Notes under the pieces: generated by a model
The model's database searches: none
Seen by the model: only the letters and a program-made list of their open reading frames with translations
Told to the model about the DNA's origin: nothing
Program-made: the position numbers and the translations under genes
NCBI GenBank assembly: GCA_963922585.1
Contig: CAWUIK010000002.1
Location: forward strand, 21,227-85,226
Reading direction: 5' to 3'
Length of the DNA stretch: 64,000 nt
Source: Parvicella sp963922585
Lineage (GTDB): Bacteria > Bacteroidota > Bacteroidia > Flavobacteriales_D > Parvicellaceae
Shown: positions 18,003 to 27,636 of the stretch, one piece after another
Layout: every line of letters begins with the position of its first letter
How positions within the stretch are numbered: position 1 is the first letter of the stretch

Positions 18003-18827
18003 TTAGTCTTTAGGTTTTTCATTGTTTAAATCCTCCAAAGATAAACTCGTCAACCCACGAAGTCCTTTTGCCATTTTTTTGAAATAATAGGCTAAAGATG
18101 TTTCGCTCAATGGAATATCTACTGGAATGGTCAATGTAATAGGAATTTCAGCATTTACAGGCATCGCTTCTGAGAATGTGATTCTAGCAGTTGACTTTAA
18201 TGGAATTTTTACTGGGACCATAACATCTACAGGGATTTTCATACTCAAACCTACGGGTAATGTGTCTATGATAATCATATCTATTGGGACAACACTATAA
18301 ACCGGTAAATCTTCGCTAAAACCTACTTTTAGTTTTTGTTTTACAGGTATTTTTCCTTGAATTGGAAAAGAAGGTCCTTTGGTTCCTTTACCAAAAATAG
18401 GCATTTTCACTTTTTGATTGAGTGGTATGGTATCATCAACATCGATGTTTACATAGTCACTGATATGAATAGTGGTATCCAAAATGATATAGTCTTTCAC
18501 GCCAATTTTGAAAGGTACTAACATGTTTTCGTTTACAGGAATTTCTGCTGTGAAAGGAATTTCACTTTCCACCATCATATTGATGCCTACTTCAATTTCA
18601 TCTGTTACAAAAATACTAGAGTTCAATGGAATCATCTCATCTACCGTGACTTCTGTGATAATGTGCTGTTCTGCCATTTCGTCCATAGTATCTCCAATAA
18701 CTAAAAGTCGTTTTTCTGAGACTTTTAATGCGGTAACTAAAACGATAATAATTCCAAAGTTAATCAGCAAAGCAATGGTTAGGAAAGCCACTGTCCATTT
18801 TTGAAATCTTGACCATTTTTTCAACAT
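18003..18827 (-). CDS. Membrane-anchored protein with repeated IPV/MPV motifs, unknown function
   Basis: 274 residues. One N-terminal transmembrane helix (about residues 12-35) is followed by an extracytoplasmic domain built of short hydrophobic strands ending in IPL, IPV, MPV or VPV. At least ten such 'I/M/V-P-V/L/I' pairs are spaced 8-25 residues apart, for example MVPVKIPL, AMPVNAEIPITLTIPVDIPL. The pattern suggests a repetitive all-beta fold. I do not recognise the family. No Cys or catalytic motif stands out. It is convergent with the T9SS operon. Confidence 0.7.
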   Translation of the reverse strand: MLKKWSRFQKWTVAFLTIALLINFGIIIVLVTALKVSEKRLLVIGDTMDEMAEQHIITEVTVDEMIPLNSSIFVTDEIEVGINMMVESEIPFTAEIPVNENMLVPFKIGVKDYIILDTTIHISDYVNIDVDDTIPLNQKVKMPIFGKGTKGPSFPIQGKIPVKQKLKVGFSEDLPVYSVVPIDMIIIDTLPVGLSMKIPVDVMVPVKIPLKSTARITFSEAMPVNAEIPITLTIPVDIPLSETSLAYYFKKMAKGLRGLTSLSLEDLNNEKPKD

Positions 18828-18832
18828 AAGTG

Positions 18833-18840
18833 CAAATATA
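18833..18840 (-). promoter_or_regulatory. -7 element TATATTTG directly before the 18827 start codon
   Basis: Matches TAnnTTTG on the minus strand and ends 5 bases before the ATG, so the mRNA would be leaderless or nearly so. Confidence 0.5.
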
Positions 18841-18931
18841 ATCTAATATTTTATATTTTCTCCAACATTAACACGTTTAAAAACACTTGATTTCAATACA
18901 AACTCTATTCGCTTTAAATGTATTTTTGGAA

Positions 18932-20839
18932 ATGCGATTTATTTTTGCCTTTATATGTTACCTACTTTGGCTTAGCCTAATTTCCCAGGATTTTATGGGG
19001 ATTCCTAATTCTGGGAAATATGATAATACGATTCAAGTAAAACCTAGCGATAAAGCCACAGTTTCGTATCAAAATTTTGCGGTTTCAAATTCTTTTTATA
19101 AAATTAAAGAGCCCATTACAATTAATCAAACAAGTTCTTTACTCTTTAAAATTTCTATTTCTGGGCATAAGGACACGATTATTCATAGAAGTTATCACTT
19201 TGATTATAATTATAAATTTCCCATTTTGAGTATCGTAATAGATCCAGAGGATTTGTGGAATGATACTACAGGTATTTATGTAAAGGGAAAGTATGCTTAT
19301 TGGAGCGATAGTACTGGTCATTGGGAAAATTGTAATTATCAAAAAAAGTGGGAGAAAACTGTATATGCAACTTTTATTGATACCAATAACGTAGTAGGAT
19401 TTTCACAAAAAAGTGGACTCAAAATATTTGGTGAAAGCACACGAAGGCAACCTGATAAATCTATGAAAATTATAGCAAGATCCGAGTTTGGAGAAGGCAA
19501 GTTCAACTATAAATTATTTCCACAAAAAAACTTGAGTTCATTCAAACAACTGGCGATTAGAACTTCGGGAAATGATTATTCAAATACGCGTTTCAAAGAT
19601 GTTTTGAGCGCACATTTAGCAAGAAATTTGGGGGTTGATTATATGGCTTGGTTACCAGTGCAATTGTATGTAAATGGGGAACATTGGGGCGTTTATAACC
19701 TAAGAGAGAAAATTAACGAACATTTCATTGCAGAAAACCATAATGCGATTGAAGACAGTGTTAATATTATTATGGGAAGATGGGTAAGACAAGAGGGTAG
19801 TAGTAAAGATTTTATGAAAATGTACTATTGGTTTGCAAGTCTGGATACAATGACAAATAGTAATTATGAAAAAGCAAAACAATTTTTGAATATTAGAAAT
19901 TACATCAATTATAGAGTTTTCCAAATTTTCATTAATAATAAAGATTCTCGTGGAAATATAAGATATTATAATGTTAGTGGGGAAGCGGACAAGCGATTCA
20001 AAATGATTCTGTATGATACAGATTTAGGCTATGGAAATTACAATTTTAATTATCTCGAAAAATGTATTTCTCCAATAGAAACAAATTGGTATAATCCTAT
20101 TTGGAGCACGATGTATCTTTCAAAACTTATGCAACATCAAGAGTTTAAGGAAGAATTTGCAACTCAGTTTGCGCATATTATGAATACCGCTTTGCATAAA
20201 GATACCATTTTGGATGCCATACAACTTTACGAAGATTTATACAGAGATGAATTGCCAAGATCTAGCGAAGGAAGACCCAAACATTTCAAAAAGCATTATT
20301 TTCCTCTTGTTTACTGGGAAGAAAAAGTGAATGAATTAAAATCGTATGCCAAATTAAGGCACAAACCCATGTGGCAACATCTTGGACAAACACTAGGATT
20401 AAAAGGAACATTTATATTGAAAGTTGTGGGTGATTCGGGAGCGATAAAAATCAATGAAAACTATCCAATCAGATTACCTTATGAAGGTGCTTATTTTAGT
20501 GATATTTCACTAAGCTTGGAAGCAATTCCAACAGAAGGGCACGAATTTTCACATTGGGAAAACCAAGACACTAATGCAATTTTGACAGTAAAAGGCAATA
20601 AAGATACTCTTGTAGTAAAGCCTATTTTTAAGTTGAAGCCTATTATTTTAGAAAATCAATCCGTTCATTCTGAAAACGACAAACAAAGTACAGAGAATAT
20701 GGTTGTCGAAGTTTCTGATAACTTTTTCGCTAGCGAAACATTCTTATACTATTTGGCTTATGGTTTATTGAGTATTGGATTTTTACTATTAATCCTCTTT
20801 ATTGTTATGACAATTTGGGATAAAAAAACAAAATCCTAA
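18932..20839 (+). CDS. CotH kinase family protein, membrane-anchored
   Basis: About 635 residues from the ATG at 18932 (a TTG at 18887 is the alternative). It starts with a hydrophobic signal sequence. Features of CotH proteins: 'SGLKIFGESTRRQPDKSMKI' near residue 165, 'LYVNGEHWGVYNLREKIN' and the DxD-type motif 'FKMILYDTDLGYG' with invariant acidic residues. CotH proteins are secreted protein kinase-like enzymes. A small C-terminal beta domain like a Listeria-Bacteroides/InlB repeat region precedes a transmembrane helix (about 605-628) and a KKTKS tail, so the kinase-like domain should face outside. The gene ends overlapping the convergent TPR gene by 4 bases. Confidence 0.85.
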   Translation: MRFIFAFICYLLWLSLISQDFMGIPNSGKYDNTIQVKPSDKATVSYQNFAVSNSFYKIKEPITINQTSSLLFKISISGHKDTIIHRSYHFDYNYKFPILSIVIDPEDLWNDTTGIYVKGKYAYWSDSTGHWENCNYQKKWEKTVYATFIDTNNVVGFSQKSGLKIFGESTRRQPDKSMKIIARSEFGEGKFNYKLFPQKNLSSFKQLAIRTSGNDYSNTRFKDVLSAHLARNLGVDYMAWLPVQLYVNGEHWGVYNLREKINEHFIAENHNAIEDSVNIIMGRWVRQEGSSKDFMKMYYWFASLDTMTNSNYEKAKQFLNIRNYINYRVFQIFINNKDSRGNIRYYNVSGEADKRFKMILYDTDLGYGNYNFNYLEKCISPIETNWYNPIWSTMYLSKLMQHQEFKEEFATQFAHIMNTALHKDTILDAIQLYEDLYRDELPRSSEGRPKHFKKHYFPLVYWEEKVNELKSYAKLRHKPMWQHLGQTLGLKGTFILKVVGDSGAIKINENYPIRLPYEGAYFSDISLSLEAIPTEGHEFSHWENQDTNAILTVKGNKDTLVVKPIFKLKPIILENQSVHSENDKQSTENMVVEVSDNFFASETFLYYLAYGLLSIGFLLLILFIVMTIWDKKTKS

Positions 20840-21903
20840 TAATTCTTCAAAGCATCCAAGGTCAGTTCGTGCTCGGGATTAATGTCAAGAACTTTTTTGT
20901 AATATTCTAAGGCAAGTTTTTTTTCTCCTTTGAATTCGTTAAGCAAGCCTAGATTGTATAACGCATCTTCATATTGGTTGTTGATTTCAACGGCTTTTTC
21001 GAAGTAAACTATTGCTTGAGCAGTAGTGGTATCTTTAGTGTACTGAGGCATGTCGTCTCTAAACGCTGCAATATATACATTTCCCATATTATAATAGCAC
21101 TCCTCACAAAGTGCATCGAAAGTTAAAATACTTTGAAAACTATTTAACGCACCTTCATAATCTTGAACATTTAATAAATATAGCCCTTTGTTTCTCAAAA
21201 CTTCAAAACTCATGGGCTCAACATCTAAAGCAGCATCATAAAAAGTTTTTGCTTTGGGATCCAGATCTTTTGCATAAAGATTAGCCAAATGATGCAAAGC
21301 ATCATAATGTTGAGCATCGATTTCGATAGCAGTTTGGTAAGAAGATTTTGCTTTATCTTTTTCGTTGAGTAATTCAAACACCATTCCTTTCCAAAAATAG
21401 GCTGGTGCATAATATTTATCCGCTCTTAATGCAGCATCTAAATTGGCCATGGCTTTTTCAAGGTTTGGTTTTCCCAAATTCACTCTTGCCTCTAATATTT
21501 GCGCCTCCAAATGAGTAGAGTCCATTGTTATGGTTTCTAATAAGTAAATCTCTGCTTGTTCGTAGAGCATAGGATTTTGCGTTGCTCCCGCTTGATTAAA
21601 CAAAATTTCTGCTTTTAGATAAGTAAGAGCAGGCACATCAGGAGTTAATTTTAATGCTCTATTGATATCTGTAATGGCATTGTCGAAATCATAATTTTCA
21701 AGATAGTAATGCGCTCTTTTGTAATACCCATTAGGACTTTCGGGACTCATAATGATTTCATTATTTATCTCTTCTAAAGTACTTTTAGTCTTAATAATTT
21801 CTTTTTCTAATTTGTCTGATTCTGAAACTTCTTCTTGAGGAGTTTCTTTGCAACTTGATAGAAAAATCAAAATAGAAAATAGATACAAAAGTGTACGTTT
21901 CAT
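20836..21903 (-). CDS. TPR-repeat lipoprotein
   Basis: 355 residues. The signal peptide ends in lipobox LSSC (Cys 18), so it is a lipidated envelope protein. About eight tetratricopeptide repeats follow, for example 'PNGYYKRAHYYLENYDFDNAITDINRAL' (quoted in part) and 'YEDALYNLGLLNEFKGEKKLALEYYKKVL'. TPR proteins scaffold protein complexes, and no enzymatic domain is present. Its stop overlaps the CotH stop on the other strand. Confidence 0.88.
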   Translation of the reverse strand: MKRTLLYLFSILIFLSSCKETPQEEVSESDKLEKEIIKTKSTLEEINNEIIMSPESPNGYYKRAHYYLENYDFDNAITDINRALKLTPDVPALTYLKAEILFNQAGATQNPMLYEQAEIYLLETITMDSTHLEAQILEARVNLGKPNLEKAMANLDAALRADKYYAPAYFWKGMVFELLNEKDKAKSSYQTAIEIDAQHYDALHHLANLYAKDLDPKAKTFYDAALDVEPMSFEVLRNKGLYLLNVQDYEGALNSFQSILTFDALCEECYYNMGNVYIAAFRDDMPQYTKDTTTAQAIVYFEKAVEINNQYEDALYNLGLLNEFKGEKKLALEYYKKVLDINPEHELTLDALKNY

Positions 21904-22032
21904 GCTATATTATTTATAAAAAGTTTGAGTAAAAATAAAATGCCTTGAGCAACTTTTGTTATAAAACACTAGTTTCCCAAGGCAAATTTAATATTTATAC
22001 AATAGAAATAACTATATTATTTAGTCAAAGGC

Positions 22033-23025
22033 TTAACTGATTGCTTCAATGACTGCTTTTTCTAGTTCTTCGGTCAATTCAGGATTGTCTTTCAAAAGTT
22101 CTTTTACAGCGTCTCTTCCTTGTCCTAATTTAGTATCACCATAACTGTACCAAGAACCACTTTTCTTGATGATTTCGTGATCCACTCCTAAATCTAAGAT
22201 TTCACCAATTTTTGAAATTCCTTCACCGTACATAATATCAAATTCTGCTTGTTGGAAAGGCGGAGCTACTTTGTTTTTAACCACTTTTACTCTAGTTCTG
22301 TTTCCAATCACATTTTCTCCGTTTTTGATAGCAGAAGATCTTCTAATGTCAATCCTTACAGAAGCGTAAAATTTGAGTGCATTACCTCCAGTTGTAGTTT
22401 CTGGGTTTCCAAACATTACACCGATTTTGTCTCTCAATTGGTTGATGAATATACAACAAGTATTCGCTTTATTTATCGATCCCGTCAATTTTCTTAGAGC
22501 TTTAGACATCAATCTTGCTTGTAACCCCATTTGGCTGTCTCCCATTTCTCCTTCAATTTCGGCTTTGGGTGTAAGAGCCGCCACAGAATCAATTACAATA
22601 ATATCCACAGCACCTGATCGTATTAAATTATCAGCAATTTCCAAAGCTTGTTCACCATTGTCTGGTTGCGAGATTAATAAGTTAGAAACATCAACACCAA
22701 GATTTTTAGCATAAAACTGATCAAAGGCGTGTTCCGCATCAATAATTGCAGCAATTCCACCGTTTTTTTGGCACTCAGCAATAGCATGAATCGCTAATGT
22801 AGTTTTCCCTGAAGATTCTGGTCCATATATTTCAATGACTCTTCCTTTTGGAAGTCCACCTACACCTAAAGCTTTATCTAGCGCTATAGATCCGGTAGAT
22901 ATTACGTCCATTTTTTCGATAGCTTGGTCACCTAATCTCATTACGGATCCTTTTCCATAAGATTTGTCCATTCTATCTAAAGTTGCTTGTAGTGCTTTTA
23001 ATTTTTCTTGATTCACTTCTGCCAT
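22033..23025 (-). CDS. recA: Recombinase RecA
   Basis: 330 residues, the full RecA core with a short C-terminal tail. P-loop GPESSGKTT is at residues 68-76, 'IDAEHAFD' follows, Walker B-like 'VDIIVIDSVAALTPKAEIEGE' is near 140-160, and loop 2 'GNPETTTGGNALKFYASVR' binds DNA. It forms filaments on single-stranded DNA for homologous recombination and SOS induction. It is apparently monocistronic, with a TATCTTTG promoter element upstream at 23052-23059. I see no LexA box. Confidence 0.98.
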   Translation of the reverse strand: MAEVNQEKLKALQATLDRMDKSYGKGSVMRLGDQAIEKMDVISTGSIALDKALGVGGLPKGRVIEIYGPESSGKTTLAIHAIAECQKNGGIAAIIDAEHAFDQFYAKNLGVDVSNLLISQPDNGEQALEIADNLIRSGAVDIIVIDSVAALTPKAEIEGEMGDSQMGLQARLMSKALRKLTGSINKANTCCIFINQLRDKIGVMFGNPETTTGGNALKFYASVRIDIRRSSAIKNGENVIGNRTRVKVVKNKVAPPFQQAEFDIMYGEGISKIGEILDLGVDHEIIKKSGSWYSYGDTKLGQGRDAVKELLKDNPELTEELEKAVIEAIS

Positions 23026-23051
23026 TGTTGTAGTTTTTTAATTTGTTGCTG

Positions 23052-23059
23052 CAAAGATA
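23052..23059 (-). promoter_or_regulatory. -7 element TATCTTTG for recA
   Basis: A TAnnTTTG match on the minus strand, 26 bases before the recA ATG. No clear TTG -33 box is seen. Confidence 0.5.
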
Positions 23060-23119
23060 AATGTATTAGAACGTATTATTTTTACGTTTTGAAAAAACTT
23101 TTGAACGGAATTGAAATAT

Positions 23120-23584
23120 TTATAATTTAATCTCTTCCAAAATCTGAGCAGTATGATTTTTGGTATTTACTTTTTCAAAAATTGCCAATAATTTTCCTAG
23201 CTCATCAATTACAAATGTTTTGCGATGAATTCCTACATATTCTTTACCCATAAATTTTTTAGGCCCCCAACATCCATAATCTTCCAATATCTTATGCTCA
23301 GTATCAGCCATTAAATCGAAAGGAAGGTTGTATTTTTCAATAAATTTGATGTGCGATTTTTCTGAATCTGCACTAACTCCTAATATTTCAAAACCTTTAG
23401 ATTTTAAGTCGTCATAATTTTCTCCCAAATTACAGCTCTCTGCAGTACAACCAGGAGTATTGTCTTTTGGATAAAAAAACAAAATCAGTTTTTTACCTGA
23501 ATAATCTTCGAGTTTTACGGTTTTTCCATTTTGAATTACTCCTTCAAATTTTGGAGCGTTTTCTCCTACTTTTAATGTTTTCAT
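23120..23584 (-). CDS. bcp: Thioredoxin-dependent thiol peroxidase (Bcp/PrxQ)
   Basis: 154 residues of the atypical 2-Cys peroxiredoxin Bcp type. The motif 'FFYPKDNTPGCTAESC' places the peroxidatic Cys at 46 and the resolving Cys at 51, the usual five-residue spacing. It reduces H2O2 and organic peroxides in the cytoplasm using thioredoxin. It lies just upstream of recA on the same strand with a gap of about 94 bases, so it is likely a separate unit. Confidence 0.95.
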   Translation of the reverse strand: MKTLKVGENAPKFEGVIQNGKTVKLEDYSGKKLILFFYPKDNTPGCTAESCNLGENYDDLKSKGFEILGVSADSEKSHIKFIEKYNLPFDLMADTEHKILEDYGCWGPKKFMGKEYVGIHRKTFVIDELGKLLAIFEKVNTKNHTAQILEEIKL

Positions 23585-23753
23585 TGTAATAGTTTATTTT
23601 GTAATTAATAGACCACAATATAACAAAATATATCTAGCGAATGTTTTAAAAAGCGACAACAATTTCAAATTACGATTAAAAATCAAACTATTGATACTTG
23701 GTTTCGAATAGAAAAAATGTCTATGTTTGTGAAACTCTAAATCAATGCTTTAA

Positions 23754-24800
23754 ATGAATATTCAAAAAATTGCTAGTATTTTTTTTGTTATACTTTGTAT
23801 TATTACCATTTTAATACTTGCTAAAAGCATTATAATACCTCTTATCATTGCTGTTTTTATATGGTTTGTAATTAAGGAGTCAAGGGAGTTTTTAGATAAA
23901 TCTTTATGGATCAAAAATAATATTCCTAAGTGGATAAAAACTATTGCAGTTGCAGTGTTTATCATTTTTGTTTTAGGAATATTTATTAAGTTATTAGTTT
24001 CAAATATTTCTTCACTAAGCAGCTATTTAAGTCAATATGAAGAAAATCTATTTGTTTTAATAGACTCACTAGAGCAAAACTTTAACATGGATATCAAATC
24101 TATTATTGTGGATTACACTGGCAACTTTGATTTTCAATCTATAGCACAAGGATTTCTTTCATCTATTAGTGAATTGTTTTCCAACACCTTTTTAATCATT
24201 TTGTATTTGATTTTTATTTTAATGGAAGAATCCACTTTCATTGGAAAGTTAAAAGGTATATATAAACATCAAAAGGAGTATGAAGAAACGATACAATTAA
24301 TTGAAAAAATTGATAAATCCATAGGTAAATACATTACTGTAAAGACGTTTTTGAGTTCATTAACAGCACTTTTAAGTTATTTTACACTATTGCTTATTGG
24401 TATTGAATTTGCCCTGTTCTGGGCTTTTATTATTTTTATTCTCAATTACATACCTTCAATCGGATCACTCATCGCCACACTTTTTCCTGCTTTAATGGCT
24501 TTATTACAGTTTGGAACAGAAAACTATACACCATTTATTATGGTTTTAATATTTGTTGGATTAATTCAAGTTTTGGTCGGAAACTTTTTGGAGCCCAAAA
24601 TGATGGGAAATTCACTTAATATCAGTTCACTTGTTGTTATTTTGTCTTTGAGTGTTTGGGGGGCAATTTGGGGAATTGTGGGTATGGTAATTTCAGTACC
24701 TATTACTGTGATGATGATTTTAGTTTTTTCACAATTTGAAAAGACCAAAAACGTTGCCATTTTGCTTTCCGAAAAAGGGTTGATTAATAAAGAAAAATAG
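23754..24800 (+). CDS. AI-2E family transporter (PerM-type membrane protein)
   Basis: 348 residues. Three N-terminal transmembrane helices are followed by a soluble segment (about residues 95-135) and five more helices. The C-terminal half has the family motif 'FILNYIPSIGSLIATLFPALMALLQ' (in part) and 'FLEPKMMGNSLNISSLVVILSL'. Members are proposed exporters of small molecules or Na+/H+ antiporters; the AI-2 label is historic. It is monocistronic, with a hairpin terminator at 24830-24859. Confidence 0.9.
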   Translation: MNIQKIASIFFVILCIITILILAKSIIIPLIIAVFIWFVIKESREFLDKSLWIKNNIPKWIKTIAVAVFIIFVLGIFIKLLVSNISSLSSYLSQYEENLFVLIDSLEQNFNMDIKSIIVDYTGNFDFQSIAQGFLSSISELFSNTFLIILYLIFILMEESTFIGKLKGIYKHQKEYEETIQLIEKIDKSIGKYITVKTFLSSLTALLSYFTLLLIGIEFALFWAFIIFILNYIPSIGSLIATLFPALMALLQFGTENYTPFIMVLIFVGLIQVLVGNFLEPKMMGNSLNISSLVVILSLSVWGAIWGIVGMVISVPITVMMILVFSQFEKTKNVAILLSEKGLINKEK

Positions 24801-24829
24801 TCATTTAACTTAACATATGTATTGAAAAC

Positions 24830-24859
24830 AAAAAAGCAACCCTTTATGATTGCTTTTTT
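24830..24859 (+). terminator. Terminator after the AI-2E transporter gene
   Basis: Arms AAAAAAGCAA (24830-24839) and TTGCTTTTTT (24850-24859) are complementary, with a 10-base loop and a T tract. It resembles the hairpin at 24990-25015 beside the next tRNA, as part of a local duplication. Confidence 0.75.
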
Positions 24860-24960
24860 TAGTTGCGGGGGCCAGATGATGACGCTGCTTCACAGGTCAT
24901 CATGAAGACCCTATGCGTTTTCTCTCGAAATGACGTCTGCCTCAGGCAGATATGAGCCCA
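24859..24960 (-). pseudogene. Degenerate partial copy of tRNA-fMet
   Basis: 24859-24876 repeats exactly the 18 bases TTAGTTGCGGGGGCCAGA found at 25019-25036, the 3' end of the intact tRNA-fMet. Further on, CTCGAAATGACG (24923-24934) resembles the T-arm and ATGAGCCCAA (24952-24961) matches the anticodon arm. A 46-base segment (24877-24922), containing an 8-bp inverted repeat, interrupts the copy. The 5' half of the tRNA is missing. Either a decayed tandem tRNA or an attachment-site-like duplication. Confidence 0.6.
24936..24950. repeat. 15-base palindrome TCTGCCTcAGGCAGA
   Basis: Perfect 7-bp arms around one base. A sister palindrome of the same design (TCCGCCTtAGGCGGA) lies at 61827-61841. 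Confidence 0.65.
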
Positions 24961-24983
24961 AAAAAACAATGAATAATTATCAA

Positions 24984-25015
24984 ACAAAAAAGGCAACTCA
25001 TTACTGAATTGCCTT
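24984..25015 (-). terminator. Terminator of tRNA-fMet
   Basis: On the minus strand, AAGGCAA (25015-25009) and TTGCCTT (24996-24990) pair across a 12-base loop, followed by a T run. It lies directly downstream of the tRNA. Confidence 0.75.
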
Positions 25016-25022
25016 CTCTTAG

Positions 25023-25095
<73 letters not shown>

Positions 25096-25180
25096 ATATG
25101 CGGTTAAAAATTTTATCGTTTTAAATAGGTTTTTAAAACCTATCCCTAAATAATTTACTCCTTTGAGCGATTTGGGAGTG

Positions 25181-25188
25181 CAAATATA
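25181..25188 (-). promoter_or_regulatory. -7 element TATATTTG for tRNA-fMet
   Basis: A TAnnTTTG match on minus, about 85 bases upstream of the tRNA. This implies a processed 5' leader. Confidence 0.45.
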
Positions 25189-25217
25189 CTTTAAATTTTG
25201 TACATTCGCTACATATT

Positions 25218-25655
25218 ATGAAGAAAACCATTTATATATTTTTATTCACTTCTGTAATTTCCTTATTACAAACAAGTTGTGACTCAGAAAAAAAACAAGA
25301 AGAAACACAAATCACGACCGAAATTCCTAAAGAATGTATGTGTAATGATGTTTATTTAGACGCTGAGTACAATCATTTTTACACTACAGACAGAACGATC
25401 CCCTATACTGGGAATTGTAAAACTTATAATTCTGATGGAATTTTAATACTTGAAAAAAACTTTAAAGATGGTAAACTAGAAGGTTCTTATTTTGAATATT
25501 ATAATAATGGTATTCTCAAAAGTGAATGGAATTTTCGTCAAAACAGACAACATGGAGATGTAAAAGGCTTTTTTGAAGATGGAGATTTAAAATATCACTC
25601 TGTTTATTACAAAGGTGATTTGGATTCAATAGTATTTCCAAAAAACACTCAATAA
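25218..25655 (+). CDS. MORN-like repeat lipoprotein
   Basis: 145 residues. The signal peptide with lipobox TSC (Cys near 21) marks a lipoprotein. The mature part has a 'CMCNDVYLD' segment, then MORN/YwqK-type repeats: 'DGKLEGSYFEYYNNGILKSE', 'NRQHGDVKGFFEDGDLKYHS'. Such repeats form beta-hairpin scaffolds and occur in proteins annotated as YwqK-family antitoxins, but no toxin gene is adjacent. The role is unknown. Confidence 0.78.
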   Translation: MKKTIYIFLFTSVISLLQTSCDSEKKQEETQITTEIPKECMCNDVYLDAEYNHFYTTDRTIPYTGNCKTYNSDGILILEKNFKDGKLEGSYFEYYNNGILKSEWNFRQNRQHGDVKGFFEDGDLKYHSVYYKGDLDSIVFPKNTQ

Positions 25656-25724
25656 GTAAATGTTAAAAGTCAAGACATGTTTATTTTAAAAGCATAATTT
25701 CTTTTAACTTCAAACATCAAAGAA

Positions 25725-27614
25725 TTAGGTCGTTTCCAACTGTTCTGTCAAATTTTCCCATTCTTCCATTGCCTTTTCGAGTTGTTCATGTTCTAATTTC
25801 AAATCATCAAAAATAGTTTCTGAAGCATAATCTCCCGAAGCAATTTGTGTCTCGAATGCACTAATCTTCTCTTCAATTTTAGTGATTTTTTGTTCTACTT
25901 TTTTGATGTCTCCTTCTATTTTTTTGATTTCATTACTGCTTTTGGTAGGTGCTTTTGGCTTTTGCTCTTTTGTTTTCTCTATTTTGGTTGCATGATTATT
26001 AACTTCACTAGAAGGCAGGTTTTTCAAAAACTCATTTACTTGCTCAAAATAAATACTAATTGCCTTGTTTTTGATGTAATAAATTCTATCCGATAGACCA
26101 TCTAAGAATGTTCTGTCGTGAGAAACCACCAAAACTGTACCTGAATATTCTTTTAATGCTTCTTGTAAAACTTCTTTCGAAACGATGTCTAAGTGATTGG
26201 TAGGCTCATCGAGTATTAGGAAATTGTATGGTTCTAACAATAATTTACATAATGCTAATCTGGTTTTTTCTCCTCCTGATAAAACACTAACTTTTTTATC
26301 AATATCATCGCCACTAAATAAAAAAGAGCCTAGAATACCTCTAATATTTTTTCTGACTTCTCCAACCGCAACTTCATCAATGGTATCAAATACAGTTTTC
26401 TTTAAATCTAACTTAGCAGTTTCGTCCTGGGCAAAATACCCAATTCTTACATTATGACCCAATTTTATGTTGCCTGCGTATGGAGTATCTCCCACCAACA
26501 TTTTGATAAAGGTAGATTTTCCCATTCCATTTTTCCCAATTAGAGCAATTTTTTCCCCTTTACCAATATTGAATCGAACTTTATCAAAAATAACTTTATC
26601 ACCAAAACTTTTGCCTACATCTTCTATTTCTGCGACTAACTTACCACTTGGAAAAGGCTCTGGAAACCTAAAAGCTACAGCACTCGAATCTACATCGTCC
26701 AACTCGATTTTATCCATTTTGTCGAGTTTCTTCATCAACGATTGAGCGAAGGATGCTTTGCTTGCTTTGGCTCTAAATTTATTAATTAATTTTTCAGTAT
26801 GCTCAATTTCTTTTTGTTGATTTTTGAAGGCTTGCAATTGCATGATCATTTCCTCTTCTCTTCTCACTTGATAAGTAGAGTAGTTACAATTATAATCGTA
26901 GAATTTTTTATTATTAATTTCAATAGTTCTATTTGTAATTCCATCCAAGAACGAACGGTCATGCGAAATCAAAATTATCGCTCCTGAATATTTCTTCAAA
27001 TACATTTCTAACCACTGAATCGATTCAATATCGAGGTGGTTGGTGGGCTCATCTAGCAATAAAACATCAGGGTTCTGAACCAGTAATTTTGCCAACTCAA
27101 CACGCATTTGCCAACCTCCAGAAAATTCTGTCATCGGTCTTTCCAAATCATTTAGAGAAAACCCTAGTCCTTTCAAAACTAATTCTGCTTGCTCTTGTAC
27201 ATCATTTCCGCCTTGCATTTGGAAAGCATCATTGAGTTCCGTTAGTTCGTTGAGTAAGTTCAAATAACTTTCGCTTTCATAATCTTCTCTAGTTGCCAAC
27301 TGAACATTGATTTCTTCTAAACGATCGGCAATAGCTTTCAACTCATCATTAGAGTTACAAACTTCATCAATAATTTTTGCATTGCTTCTAGATATGATTT
27401 CCTGTGGTAAATAACAAATCCTTGTGCCTTTAGCCACAGAAATGCTCCCTTCATCTGGAGTGTATTCTCCTAAAATTAATTTTAAAAAAGTAGATTTTCC
27501 CGCACCATTTTTCCCAGTAAGACCAATTTTGTCTTGTTTGGTTATGGATAGGTTGACTTTTGAATATAATTCTTGTCCACCAAAAAATAAGGAAAGTTGC
27601 GTTGCTGAAATCAT
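25725..27614 (-). CDS. ABC-F family ATP-binding protein
   Basis: 629 residues with two ATPase domains and no membrane segments. Domain 1 has Walker A GKNGAGKST (residues 35-43), signature FSGGWQMR and Walker B VLLLDEPTNHLD. Domain 2 has Walker A GKNGMGKST, signature LSGGEKTR and LILDEPTNHLD. The charged linker between them (about 235-300) and a C-terminal coiled coil of alternating Lys and Glu (from about 560) fit Uup/YdiF-like ABC-F proteins, which act on the ribosome rather than in transport. It is monocistronic. Confidence 0.94.
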   Translation of the reverse strand: MISATQLSLFFGGQELYSKVNLSITKQDKIGLTGKNGAGKSTFLKLILGEYTPDEGSISVAKGTRICYLPQEIISRSNAKIIDEVCNSNDELKAIADRLEEINVQLATREDYESESYLNLLNELTELNDAFQMQGGNDVQEQAELVLKGLGFSLNDLERPMTEFSGGWQMRVELAKLLVQNPDVLLLDEPTNHLDIESIQWLEMYLKKYSGAIILISHDRSFLDGITNRTIEINNKKFYDYNCNYSTYQVRREEEMIMQLQAFKNQQKEIEHTEKLINKFRAKASKASFAQSLMKKLDKMDKIELDDVDSSAVAFRFPEPFPSGKLVAEIEDVGKSFGDKVIFDKVRFNIGKGEKIALIGKNGMGKSTFIKMLVGDTPYAGNIKLGHNVRIGYFAQDETAKLDLKKTVFDTIDEVAVGEVRKNIRGILGSFLFSGDDIDKKVSVLSGGEKTRLALCKLLLEPYNFLILDEPTNHLDIVSKEVLQEALKEYSGTVLVVSHDRTFLDGLSDRIYYIKNKAISIYFEQVNEFLKNLPSSEVNNHATKIEKTKEQKPKAPTKSSNEIKKIEGDIKKVEQKITKIEEKISAFETQIASGDYASETIFDDLKLEHEQLEKAMEEWENLTEQLETT

Positions 27615-27636
27615 ACGAATTTTTAATTTGAAGGCG

